Shown here piece by piece: positions 8,332 through 15,804 of a DNA stretch of 64,000 nt (positions are counted from its first letter, which is position 1; each line of letters starts with the position of its first letter). The stretch lies in NCBI RefSeq assembly GCF_007097485.1, contig NZ_VKDE01000031.1, forward strand, positions 94,029 to 158,028, read 5' to 3'. Below the pieces are notes generated by a model that was not told the origin of the DNA, made no database searches, and worked only from the letters and a program-made list of their open reading frames with translations. Made by a program: the position numbers and the translations under genes. The DNA comes from Carboxylicivirga sp. M1479. Its GTDB lineage: Bacteria; Bacteroidota; Bacteroidia; Bacteroidales; Marinilabiliaceae.

Positions 8332-9039
8332 ATGACAAGAGCTCATAAAAGAATACTAGTACTATATATCTTTACCGTAGCATTGGGAATAGCGCTTCCA
8401 TTTTTATTATGTTTGGATGATAAATTGAAATGGAGCTTAGATATTTCAAAAACAATTTCAATATTATCGGCATCAATACTTGCGTTATTTTATTTTGATC
8501 CTTTTGGAATCAGAAAAAGTAATATAGCAAAGCAACATGAAAATGTAATACAGATATTGGAAAACACATTTTCTCAAAGAATACTGGCGGATACAAAATT
8601 TTTAAATCCAGATTCAAAGTATTCTAAGATGTTCTCACAACATTCTATGACAAAAAAACATCTAGAATTTATCTTATCCGATGATTTTGCATCTGAATAC
8701 CTAGACTATCCAGTGCTAATGAATATTGAAAATTTCATTGAGCAAACGAAAGAACTAGTTAAGTTGAAAAATAGTTTGTTTACTCCTCAAAAGGTATCGA
8801 ATAAAATAAAGTTTTTAGAATTTAGCAGTGCTTCTCGGACAATTATAGAGTATCAGAGTTTTACAATTGCGACATGGGGTAGTGGACAAAATAACGATCT
8901 AGATAAATTATATGATGAAATGAACAATGAAAAACTGACTCTTAAAAGACTGTTTGAAAATTATTTTGACCTAATTAATGAATGTGTTATATGGCTTGAA
9001 GCAAATTCTTTCTCGACAAAACACTTAAATATAAACTAG
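8332..9039 (+). CDS. Unrecognised two-helix membrane protein
   Basis: A 235-residue protein with two predicted membrane helices at the N-terminus (about residues 9-27 and 39-56), followed by a mainly polar, helical cytoplasmic domain rich in Lys, Glu and Asn. No family is recognised. The architecture (two helices plus a soluble domain) resembles some defence effectors or sensors, but nothing in the sequence proves that. It is unlikely to be co-transcribed with the CBASS operon, since a 200-bp structured repeat lies between its stop codon and capV. Codon use is strongly AT-biased, like the rest of the island, which suggests acquisition by transfer. Confidence 0.75.
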   Translation: MTRAHKRILVLYIFTVALGIALPFLLCLDDKLKWSLDISKTISILSASILALFYFDPFGIRKSNIAKQHENVIQILENTFSQRILADTKFLNPDSKYSKMFSQHSMTKKHLEFILSDDFASEYLDYPVLMNIENFIEQTKELVKLKNSLFTPQKVSNKIKFLEFSSASRTIIEYQSFTIATWGSGQNNDLDKLYDEMNNEKLTLKRLFENYFDLINECVIWLEANSFSTKHLNIN

Positions 9040-9240
9040 CCCCAACACACTAGTATAAAGCATTTAGCGTATGTGAGAAATTGTAAGAAAGGTTGGGTAA
9101 TCGTACACCGCCAAATCTTTGATTTGGCTTTAGAAGTGAAAAGATAAAAACAAATAAAAGATTTGGCTCAGAGCATTTTTGGAAGGTATAGTAGGTTAAA
9201 TTCTTTTACACTCCATGCGGCAGGCCGTTGGCGGGAAGCT
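9038..9240. repeat. attC-like / gene-cassette boundary element upstream of capV
   Basis: The element begins at the stop codon of the upstream gene with AGCCCCAACACAC (9038-9050) and ends with CCGTTGGCGGGAAGCT (9225-9240), so CCAAC and GTTGG face each other at its borders. Inside is a perfect hairpin CCAAATC TTT GATTTGG (9111-9127). A block from 9138 to about 9201 is repeated after sanA at 13680-13743, its first 32 bases identical. From memory, similar border words recur between accessory genes of other Bacteroidota; that is recollection, not a search. An attC-like function is inference. Confidence 0.5.
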
Positions 9241-9269
9241 AAAAAACAGTGGCAGAGCATTACTTAAAC

Positions 9270-10319
9270 ATGAAGACTTATGAAACTCAAGATATAATTA
9301 TTAAGATGAAAGAATCTAAACCATTTAAAATACTATCTATTGATGGTGGAGGCATTAAAGGCTTATATAGTGCTTCAATCCTCAAACGATTAGAAGAAAA
9401 ATCAGGACGCAAGTCGGGGGACTGTTTCGATATGATATGCGGCACTTCAACTGGTGGACTCATTGCTTTGGGATTAGCATCAGGGAAAGGCGCAAGCGAA
9501 TTGGTCGATTTATACAACAATAAGGGTAATGAGATATTTCCTACAGCCAATAATCGCTTCTGTCGTTTCTTTCAGAATATATGGAATGGAGCTAAGCAAG
9601 TACTATTCTTTGGAAAGTTCTCTGCTAAACCGCTCACACGCATTCTAAAAGATACTTTTGGTAGTACCACTTTGGGAGAACTTAGTAATTTGGTGTGCAT
9701 TCCTAGCTTTAATCTTATTTCAGGCATGCCACGTATGTTCAAATATCCTCACAAAGAGGGCGATTTTTATATGGATAAAGATATACCATTGGTCGATGCA
9801 GCTTTAGCCACATCCGCTGCACCTACTTATCTACCTATACATAGTTACAAAAATATCCTTTATATTGACGGTGGAGTGTGGGCTAATAACCCCACACAAT
9901 GTGGATTACTAGAAGCTATCAACTATTTTGTGGGCGAAGGCAAAGCTTATACTCACGTCGAAATCCTATCTGTAGCAAGTATTTCACAGGCTAGTGGTTG
10001 GGCTTCCGGTATTCGTAAACGCCGTTCTTTTATGGGGTGGAAATCTAAGCTAATACAGACCTCAATGGATGGTCAAGCTTATTTTACCCATTTCTTCCTC
10101 ACAAAAGCATTACCACAGATAGATGTTCGTTCAAAATACACCAGGCTCGAATCCCCCAAACTATCATGCGAGCAAATGGCTGTACTCGAAATGGACAGGA
10201 CAGATAAAAAGGCACTTAAAACTCTTAAAGCTTTGGGCGATCAAGATGGCTACACTTATACCAACAATGCCAAGGTGATGAAATTTTATGAAACAACTAA
10301 AACTTATAAAACCAATTAA
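9270..10319 (+). CDS. capV: CapV-like patatin phospholipase, CBASS effector
   Basis: Patatin-family phospholipase expected to degrade membrane phospholipids when it binds the cyclic nucleotide made by the neighbouring CD-NTase, killing the infected cell. Numbering from the ATG at 9270, the oxyanion loop DGGGIKG is at 25-31, the nucleophile elbow GTSTG at 58-62 (Ser60), and the catalytic Asp in DGGVWANNP is Asp200; the Ser-Asp dyad is complete. A short C-terminal region after about residue 250 fits the CapV length. An ATG at 9306 is an equally possible start; the upstream GTG at 9249 abuts a repeat and is unlikely. The stop lies 2 nt before the first CD-NTase, so the genes are translated from one message. 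Effector assignment rests on this context. Confidence 0.9.
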   Translation: MKTYETQDIIIKMKESKPFKILSIDGGGIKGLYSASILKRLEEKSGRKSGDCFDMICGTSTGGLIALGLASGKGASELVDLYNNKGNEIFPTANNRFCRFFQNIWNGAKQVLFFGKFSAKPLTRILKDTFGSTTLGELSNLVCIPSFNLISGMPRMFKYPHKEGDFYMDKDIPLVDAALATSAAPTYLPIHSYKNILYIDGGVWANNPTQCGLLEAINYFVGEGKAYTHVEILSVASISQASGWASGIRKRRSFMGWKSKLIQTSMDGQAYFTHFFLTKALPQIDVRSKYTRLESPKLSCEQMAVLEMDRTDKKALKTLKALGDQDGYTYTNNAKVMKFYETTKTYKTN

Positions 10320-10321
10320 CA

Positions 10322-11332
10322 ATGTCGAATTGCCACAACCTTTTTCAAACATTCAACTCAGACTTAAATATCAGTAAGTCTAAGAAGAAGAAACTGATGA
10401 CTTCGCGTGATAATCTCAGAGACCTTATCCGCAAATACTTCAAAGAGAATCATTCAGAATACACACCTTACTTTGCTGGGCAAGGTTCTTACTCTTTAGG
10501 TACAATGATTCGCACTAAAGATGATACTTGCGATTTAGATAATGGGGTTTACTTCTTTCCAAAACCAACAGAAACAGGGACAACATTACAAAAATGGGTA
10601 AAGGAAGCTGTAAAGGAAGCTGCGTCAACTACACCAGAGCATCGCAAACGCTGTGTTCGTGTAAACTATGTAGCAGAATACCATATTGATCTTCCAATTT
10701 ACTATAAAACGGGTAAAGATAATGAAGAGGAGCACCCTCACCTTGCTGTTAAAAAGGAAGATTGGTCAGAAAGCGATCCTCGAGAATTCAATCGTTGGTT
10801 TAAAGATATTAAGGACGATAAAGGTCAGCTTGTGAGAATAGTACGTTACCTAAAAGCATGGGGCGATACTCGTTCATTTAAAATGCCAAGCGGTATAACA
10901 ATGACTGTACTTGCTGCTAATAATATCTCATATAACGATAGGGATGATATTAGTCTAAAAGAAACTTTAGATAACATCCAGAGTACACTAAATAGTAGTT
11001 GGACTTGTGTTATACCTACTACTCCTGGCGATGATTTATTAGCCAACTTCAAAGGTGACAAAGATAAATTTCTTGATGCCTCAGAAAAATTCATTGATGA
11101 TGCCACAAAAGCAATAGCTGAAGCAAATCAACTCAATGCAAGCAAAAAATGGATTAAGCACCTTGGTTCATATTTCCCAGAGGGAGAAAATAAGGATGTA
11201 GATAAACAGATGAAGAAACTGTTTTCAACAGCTACAAGTGTGGTAACTGGGAATGCGAAACTAAACAGTTTAGGTCATATACAATCAAACGAAGGAGTCG
11301 ATCATAAACCACACAAAAATTACGGAGGCTAA
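10322..11332 (+). CDS. CBASS CD-NTase (DncV-like cyclic-oligonucleotide synthase) with C-terminal Gly-Gly
   Basis: A cGAS/DncV-like nucleotidyltransferase of 336 residues that should make a cyclic di- or trinucleotide messenger upon phage infection. Active-site features are all present: Gly55-Ser56 in GQGSYSLGT, Asp71 and Asp73 in CDLDNGVYF, and the third acidic residue Asp123 in HIDLPIYY. The DxDxG-Y context resembles the DncV clade, but the product cannot be read from sequence. After the folded domain (ending about KWIKHLGSYFP) a tail of about 50 polar residues leads to the terminus HKNYGG. A terminal glycine is the site of ubiquitin-like conjugation of cyclases in type II CBASS. The gene overlaps the E2-like gene by one base (TAATG). 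Confidence 0.92.
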   Translation: MSNCHNLFQTFNSDLNISKSKKKKLMTSRDNLRDLIRKYFKENHSEYTPYFAGQGSYSLGTMIRTKDDTCDLDNGVYFFPKPTETGTTLQKWVKEAVKEAASTTPEHRKRCVRVNYVAEYHIDLPIYYKTGKDNEEEHPHLAVKKEDWSESDPREFNRWFKDIKDDKGQLVRIVRYLKAWGDTRSFKMPSGITMTVLAANNISYNDRDDISLKETLDNIQSTLNSSWTCVIPTTPGDDLLANFKGDKDKFLDASEKFIDDATKAIAEANQLNASKKWIKHLGSYFPEGENKDVDKQMKKLFSTATSVVTGNAKLNSLGHIQSNEGVDHKPHKNYGG

Positions 11333-11763
11333 TGGCATATCACAATTCAAAAAATCAAAATCCACTTGCAATAATTGGAGCTGAAAGATCTTTATTAAAC
11401 AGGCATTATAAGTTTATTAACTGCGATATCAAGAGCGGTGTATTGTATTGTTATGGTTCGTTTCAACCAACTACCGAATCTGACGTGTACACCTATAGAA
11501 TAAAGTATAAGCCTTTCAGTTCGCCTGTTACAACTGTCACAAGTCATGATATCGAGTATAATGATGATATTCATATGTTCCCCGATAATAATTCGCTTTG
11601 CTTATATCACAAAAGCGATATAGTTTGGAACTCTACTATACATCATCTTTATGACACTATTGTACCTTGGACTCACGAGTGGTTTGTTTTTTATGAATTG
11701 TATAAACTATGTGGTAAGTGGTTACATCCGGAAGTAAAACACAATAACAAGAAGGAGGATTAA
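11332..11763 (+). CDS. CBASS stand-alone E2-like (ubiquitin-conjugating fold) protein
   Basis: A 143-residue protein with the pattern of the prokaryotic E2-like family found in E2-only (type II-short) CBASS. The core reads YRIKYKPFSSPVTTV, then IHMFPDNNSLCLYH: His81 and Cys90 match the HP(N)...G..CL active-site region of E2 enzymes, with Cys90 the predicted catalytic residue. The C-terminal part (VPWTHEWFVFYELYKLCGKWLHPE) is the Trp-rich helix typical of the family. It is expected to act on the C-terminal glycine of the adjacent CD-NTase and so tune its activity. No E1 and no JAB deconjugase gene is present in the operon. It overlaps the cyclase stop codon by one base and ends 2 nt before the next gene. 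Family assignment is by motif recognition. Confidence 0.82.
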   Translation: MAYHNSKNQNPLAIIGAERSLLNRHYKFINCDIKSGVLYCYGSFQPTTESDVYTYRIKYKPFSSPVTTVTSHDIEYNDDIHMFPDNNSLCLYHKSDIVWNSTIHHLYDTIVPWTHEWFVFYELYKLCGKWLHPEVKHNNKKED

Positions 11764-11765
11764 TT

Positions 11766-12719
11766 ATGTGGCCAGTATTAGCAATAGCAGGGGCAGGTTA
11801 TGTTTTATATAAATTGTTTTCGTCCGACGAAGTAAAAGTTACTCACGAATCAGATTGTCATGAGCAGTTTTTAGGATTTAATCGAACAATATCTATCAGT
11901 CACGAGAAAAGAAAAAACCTACAAAGTGCACACAACACCATTCGTACTAAACTTATTAATTACTTTGAAGATAGGTATCATATTCCTTATATCGATTTCT
12001 TTATTCAAGGCAGTTACAAAATGGGTACGATGGTCGAAAATATGGACTCTTTTAGCGATGTTGATTTAGGTGTCTATTTCAATGAAAAACCGAGCATTGC
12101 TATTAGTACTATTCAGTATCACATCAAAGAAGCATTAACTGGGCATACTTCTAAGGGAGTTGAGATTAAAAAGATGTGTGTACGTCTTAACTATGTTAGA
12201 GATTTTCATATCGACTTACCTATCTATTACAAAGATTGGAACAATACCTATTTTGGCTGTAAGCAAGATGGATGGCAAAAGTCAGATCCCAAAGATTTTA
12301 TCAAATGGTTTCAAACTCAAACAAAAGACAAACCTCAGTTAGTACGAGTAATAAGATATTTAAAGGCGTGGGCAGATTATCGCAAGCATCAAACCAACAA
12401 AAAATATCCAAGTGGATTAGTTTTAACCTTATGGGCAATCGAACACTACTACGAAGATGAAAGGGATGACGTGGCATTTACTTTTACAAGCGACCAAATA
12501 CTTCAATATCTCAACGATAAATATCAGTCCGAGTGGGAAGCAAAAATGCCTGTTGCTCCATACGACGATACGTTAAGCAGATTATCCAATAATCAGAAGG
12601 AGTATTTCTATAATGACTTTAAAGAAATGATTGAGAGTGCATCTGCTGTACTTGAATACGATAATCAATATTCTGCTATTTTGAAATGGAAAAATGTTTT
12701 TGGAAACCGATTTAATTAA
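11766..12719 (+). CDS. Second CD-NTase, membrane-anchored and without Gly-Gly tail
   Basis: A 317-residue paralogue of the first cyclase, last gene of the operon. Residues 1-18 (MWPVLAIAGAGYVLYKLF) form a single membrane helix absent from the first cyclase. The nucleotidyltransferase site is intact: Gly82-Ser83 in GSYKMGT, Asp98 and Asp100 in DVDLGVYF, Asp150 in HIDLPIYY. Matching blocks (CVRLNYVRDFHIDLP, QLVRVIRYLKAWADYR) leave no doubt about common descent. It ends at KWKNVFGNRFN, exactly where the folded domain of the first cyclase ends, so the 50-residue tail with the terminal Gly-Gly is missing. It should therefore not be an E2 substrate. It may be a second synthase, a membrane-tethered partner of the first, or a regulator; the sequence cannot decide. 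Confidence 0.88.
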   Translation: MWPVLAIAGAGYVLYKLFSSDEVKVTHESDCHEQFLGFNRTISISHEKRKNLQSAHNTIRTKLINYFEDRYHIPYIDFFIQGSYKMGTMVENMDSFSDVDLGVYFNEKPSIAISTIQYHIKEALTGHTSKGVEIKKMCVRLNYVRDFHIDLPIYYKDWNNTYFGCKQDGWQKSDPKDFIKWFQTQTKDKPQLVRVIRYLKAWADYRKHQTNKKYPSGLVLTLWAIEHYYEDERDDVAFTFTSDQILQYLNDKYQSEWEAKMPVAPYDDTLSRLSNNQKEYFYNDFKEMIESASAVLEYDNQYSAILKWKNVFGNRFN

Positions 12720-12723
12720 ATGG

Positions 12724-12872
12724 AATCAATAAAAGCCAGCATACAATATTTTGTATAAATAATGGCAGGGAAAGTGCAAAATATCGAGGTTTGTAACCCG
12801 CTCAAACGGCGTAGCGGTTTGACAGGAAACTACCTCGCAATCTGCCACTATCCATGCAATTTACCGTTGGAG
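12724..12872. repeat. Long nested stem-loop (attC-like cassette boundary or structured RNA)
   Basis: Directly after the CBASS operon, four inverted pairs occur: ATACAA/TTGTAT (12741-12756), and nested TGGCAG/CTGCCA (12763-12768, 12842-12847), CGAGGT/ACCTCG (12785-12790, 12832-12837) and TCAAAC/GTTTGA (12802-12807, 12817-12822). The last three make one imperfect hairpin of about 85 bases. The element ends in CCGTTGGAGC, comparable to the right border of the element upstream of capV. This is the geometry of a folded-strand recombination site, but a transcribed RNA or terminator is also possible. Confidence 0.55.
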
Positions 12873-12888
12873 CATTCAAAATACCTAC

Positions 12889-13530
12889 ATGAGATATATA
12901 AAACTAATATTTAAAGTTGGATTTTTTTTAACACTTCTTAGTCTGCTCAGCATAATTGTAGCCAACAGCTTAGTCGAAAAAGCAGCAAAGGAAAAAGTAT
13001 ACGATTCAGTAAAGGAGGTTCCATATAATAAGGTAGGCTTATTACTCGGCACTGGAAAAATACTTTCCAATGGTCGTATCAATTTATATTACAGGTATCG
13101 AATTGACGCTGCTGCTAAATTATATAAGAATAGGAAAATAGAATATGTTCTTGTTAGTGGAGATAATTCAACAAAAGATTACGATGAACCATCAACAATA
13201 AAAGACGACTTGATTGCAAAAGGAATACCAGCTGAAAAAATATATTTAGACTATGCAGGGTTTAGAACGCTAGATTCTGTTGTTCGTTGCAAAGAAATAT
13301 TTGGACAACAAAAGATTACAGTTGTATCTCAACAATTTCATAACGAACGTGCAATTTATATAGCGACCAAAAAGAATATTAATGCCATAGGATTTAATGC
13401 AAAAGACGTTAACATTAAATACGGACTCAAAACCAGACTAAGGGAACGACTTGCTAGAGTAAAAATGGTTGTGGACTTGGTATTTGGGAAAAAACCAAAA
13501 TTTCTGGGGAATAAGATTGAAATAAAATAA
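12889..13530 (+). CDS. sanA: SanA-like DUF218 (ElyC/SanA/YdcF) envelope protein
   Basis: SanA family protein of 213 residues. One N-terminal membrane helix (about residues 7-25) precedes a periplasmic DUF218 domain with the hallmarks of SanA: LLLGTGKI, EYVLVSGDN, a Tyr-Asp-Glu-Pro segment, DYAGFRTLDSVVR, and SQQFHNERAIYIA. In enterobacteria SanA supports outer-envelope integrity and vancomycin exclusion at high temperature; related DUF218 proteins act in envelope polysaccharide metabolism. Here it lies alone between structured repeats inside the accessory island, as if carried as a separate cassette. The gene is AT-rich like its neighbours. Function beyond the family is not deducible. Confidence 0.88.
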   Translation: MRYIKLIFKVGFFLTLLSLLSIIVANSLVEKAAKEKVYDSVKEVPYNKVGLLLGTGKILSNGRINLYYRYRIDAAAKLYKNRKIEYVLVSGDNSTKDYDEPSTIKDDLIAKGIPAEKIYLDYAGFRTLDSVVRCKEIFGQQKITVVSQQFHNERAIYIATKKNINAIGFNAKDVNIKYGLKTRLRERLARVKMVVDLVFGKKPKFLGNKIEIK

Positions 13531-13679
13531 GAGCGCTCCACAGCAAACCGTTATTAAAGCATAAAGGGCATTGTGTGATTAGCTTGGTTTTGAGCTTTAG
13601 CAACAGGCGCCAAGTCACTAATTTATGAATATTTTGTTTGTTTTTAAGGCATTTATGATTTTCAATTGAGCATTGATAT

Positions 13680-13743
13680 GAAAAGATAAAAACAAATAAA
13701 AGATTTGGCTCGGAGGAATTTTGGTAGGTTTGGTTCGTTAAAT
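13680..13743. repeat. Second copy of the 64-bp intergenic repeat seen upstream of capV
   Basis: Bases 13680-13711 are identical to 9138-9169, and similarity continues with mismatches to about 13743. Both copies are intergenic, in the same orientation, and bracket capV, both cyclases, the E2-like gene and sanA. Confidence 0.75.
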
Positions 13744-13824
13744 CGCCATACGCTATATTAGACAAACGTTTGACGCAATTAAACGACACTGCCCAATTAT
13801 ATAATAATAGATAATTATTAAATC

Positions 13825-14469
13825 ATGAATTCACACAAACAAAGTTTAGCTTTTATTGGAATAATAATTATAATGCTTATTTCATGCGATAGGGAAAGCA
13901 TTGAATTAGACAATTCAAATGCCTTGATACCTATTAAAACTGGTAATATGTGGGCATACAAAATGGTCATAAAGAATAATTCAATGGAGAGCATAGATAC
14001 TGTTCGTATGAAAATAGGTTCTTCTTTATCAGTAAATGATTATGAAGGGTATATTTTTGATTATGGGCAAAGACCATTCAATGCAAAGTTTTTTGCAAAA
14101 AATGACTTAGAGGGAAATCTTGTTTTAATTGGGGGAATCTCAGACAATGATACATTATTGGTTTCTTCAATTCAGTTTAAAAATTATGCTGAAAAAGGTG
14201 AAAGTTGGGATTTTGATGATGTTATTCTCCATGAAGGTGGAACGTTTGAAAAAAGAACCATTCAGGTTCATTGTCTAAACACTGACACAACTATTGTTAC
14301 AAAAAAAGGGGATTATACTTGTAAAGTATTTGAACAAACTCCGAATGCAGGTGATAATGTATACCGTTACTATATTTCTAATAATGTTGGAATAGTTAAG
14401 ATTGAACATTTTGAATCAAATAAATTATTTTCTTACAATGAATTAATTGACCTTGAATTATTTAAATAA
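13825..14469 (+). CDS. Unrecognised lipoprotein
   Basis: A 214-residue protein with a signal peptide ending in the lipobox MLISC (Cys about residue 22), so it is exported and lipid-anchored. The mature part has alternating beta-rich segments and an early ALIPIKTGNMWAYKM motif; a G-N-x-W-x-Y element near the start is common in Bacteroidota lipoproteins that precede a barrel-like or lipocalin-like fold. No catalytic motif is visible. It is followed after 11 bases by a small membrane protein gene, so the two are probably one transcript. AT-rich; part of the accessory island. Confidence 0.75.
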   Translation: MNSHKQSLAFIGIIIIMLISCDRESIELDNSNALIPIKTGNMWAYKMVIKNNSMESIDTVRMKIGSSLSVNDYEGYIFDYGQRPFNAKFFAKNDLEGNLVLIGGISDNDTLLVSSIQFKNYAEKGESWDFDDVILHEGGTFEKRTIQVHCLNTDTTIVTKKGDYTCKVFEQTPNAGDNVYRYYISNNVGIVKIEHFESNKLFSYNELIDLELFK

Positions 14470-14480
14470 CTACGCCCAAT

Positions 14481-15002
14481 ATGCATTATAAAAGTTCAGA
14501 GATACCAACACGATTTAACTTGGGTTTATTGATAGTTTTTGCATTGCAATTAATAATTATGGTATATGCAAGCTTCATACTTGGGGTTTTACTGATTGTT
14601 TTGACAATGGGGTTCGTATTAGCTAAAAGCGGACTAGAAATTGAAACCCAAGAAAACCGAATGAGAAGGTATATCAGCATTCTTGGATATGTCTCAGGCA
14701 AATGGATTGAAATACCAGAGCTGGACTATGTGACAATTGTAAGAGTGAAAATGACAAGCAAGAAGTACCAGGCATCAGGGGCTATATACGTTCAAGCACC
14801 TTCGTCAAAAGTTAAGTATCGAGTCAATTTGGCAACAAAAGACAGGCGAAATCGGGTTGTAAAAGTATTGACAAGTGAGAAAGACGAAGCGATTAGTGAA
14901 GCTTTGAAAATAGGAGAAGCTTTAAACTTGAATGTTCTGGATTCCACTAGTCATAACCAAAAATGGATAAAAACAAGTGCCAATAATGGCTCAATAGCAT
15001 AG
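14481..15002 (+). CDS. Unrecognised two-helix membrane protein with a PH-like soluble part
   Basis: A 173-residue protein with two adjacent membrane helices (about residues 14-31 and 34-49) followed by a basic, beta-rich segment (ETQENRMRRYISILGYVSGKW, then VTIVRVKMTSKK). Two helices followed by a short beta domain is the layout of bacterial PH-domain membrane proteins, but the assignment is only structural impression. The start lies 11 bases after the lipoprotein gene stop, indicating an operon. No function can be given. Confidence 0.7.
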   Translation: MHYKSSEIPTRFNLGLLIVFALQLIIMVYASFILGVLLIVLTMGFVLAKSGLEIETQENRMRRYISILGYVSGKWIEIPELDYVTIVRVKMTSKKYQASGAIYVQAPSSKVKYRVNLATKDRRNRVVKVLTSEKDEAISEALKIGEALNLNVLDSTSHNQKWIKTSANNGSIA

Positions 15003-15180
15003 GTTTATTCGTAGAGGTCTATTCAAAATACAAGCCTTTAAGTGTACCAAAATATCTATATGAAACGACCATGCAAATTCAATTAATTAAGTTGCTCAGA
15101 GGGCAATGATTAAATTTATTTGAGAGTTTCATCCCGATAAACCGGGACAAGTAGTGGCAATAAAAGCAAAATTTAAACAC

Positions 15181-15741
15181 ATGAAAGTATCAACAATACT
15201 CATCACTGCTTTATTGATTTTAACAATGTCAGGTAATAGTATCGGCAAAGTATATTCTACTTCTTCTCAAGGTTCTGGTAGCCATGTAATGCCAATGTCA
15301 GATGCTTCTACTTCCAGTAAGAAGCAAAGAATACTAGCTTTAAAGCAGCAGCTATCTGATAAATTAGACCCCCTCTATGTGGATGAAGGAAATAGGCAAA
15401 GCGGGTTTGTTGGAACCAAGGGAGTGAGTTATAAAGAGATTATCTATTTTAAATACGCGAGCAATGAAGAAACGAATTTAGATGTAACGATTCAATATAA
15501 GGTGAATTTTTCTAATGTTGAGAAGGTAGAATTGAATGATATTAATGATAATACCAAAGATGCCTGTGGCATTGAAATCGTTTTAAAAAAGAAGAGGAGC
15601 TGCCATTTTGTACGACATTCGCCAACTTACACAAAAGGAAAAAAGGACTTTATTAGTTTTAAAATCCCTACGTCATACAAACGCCAGGATATGATTGATT
15701 CGTACAATATTATAAAGCAACTAGTTGCCGAGTGCCAATAA
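15181..15741 (+). CDS. Unrecognised secreted protein
   Basis: A 186-residue protein with a classical signal peptide (MKVSTILITALLILTMSGNS, cleavage expected near residue 24). The ATG at 15181 opens exactly at the signal; an in-frame GTG at 15154 only adds a charged segment and is rejected. The mature protein is polar, with a Ser-rich linker (about 25-50) and a beta-rich C-terminal half holding two Cys. No family is recognised. It is separated from its neighbours by short intergenic gaps and is the last AT-rich gene of the island. Confidence 0.7.
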   Translation: MKVSTILITALLILTMSGNSIGKVYSTSSQGSGSHVMPMSDASTSSKKQRILALKQQLSDKLDPLYVDEGNRQSGFVGTKGVSYKEIIYFKYASNEETNLDVTIQYKVNFSNVEKVELNDINDNTKDACGIEIVLKKKRSCHFVRHSPTYTKGKKDFISFKIPTSYKRQDMIDSYNIIKQLVAECQ

Positions 15742-15804
15742 AGAGATGTTTTACCTGGCATTGATAAGCAAAAATAACCTAATCACTACTAACAAGCAGA
15801 ATAC

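Noticed and set aside
9249..9269. GTG at 9249 as start of capV
   Set aside because: It lies just after the repeat border element; ATG at 9270 or 9306 fits the family better.
11766..12719. Second CD-NTase as an inactive pseudo-enzyme
   Set aside because: All three acidic residues and the Gly-Ser motif are present, so loss of catalysis is not supported by sequence.
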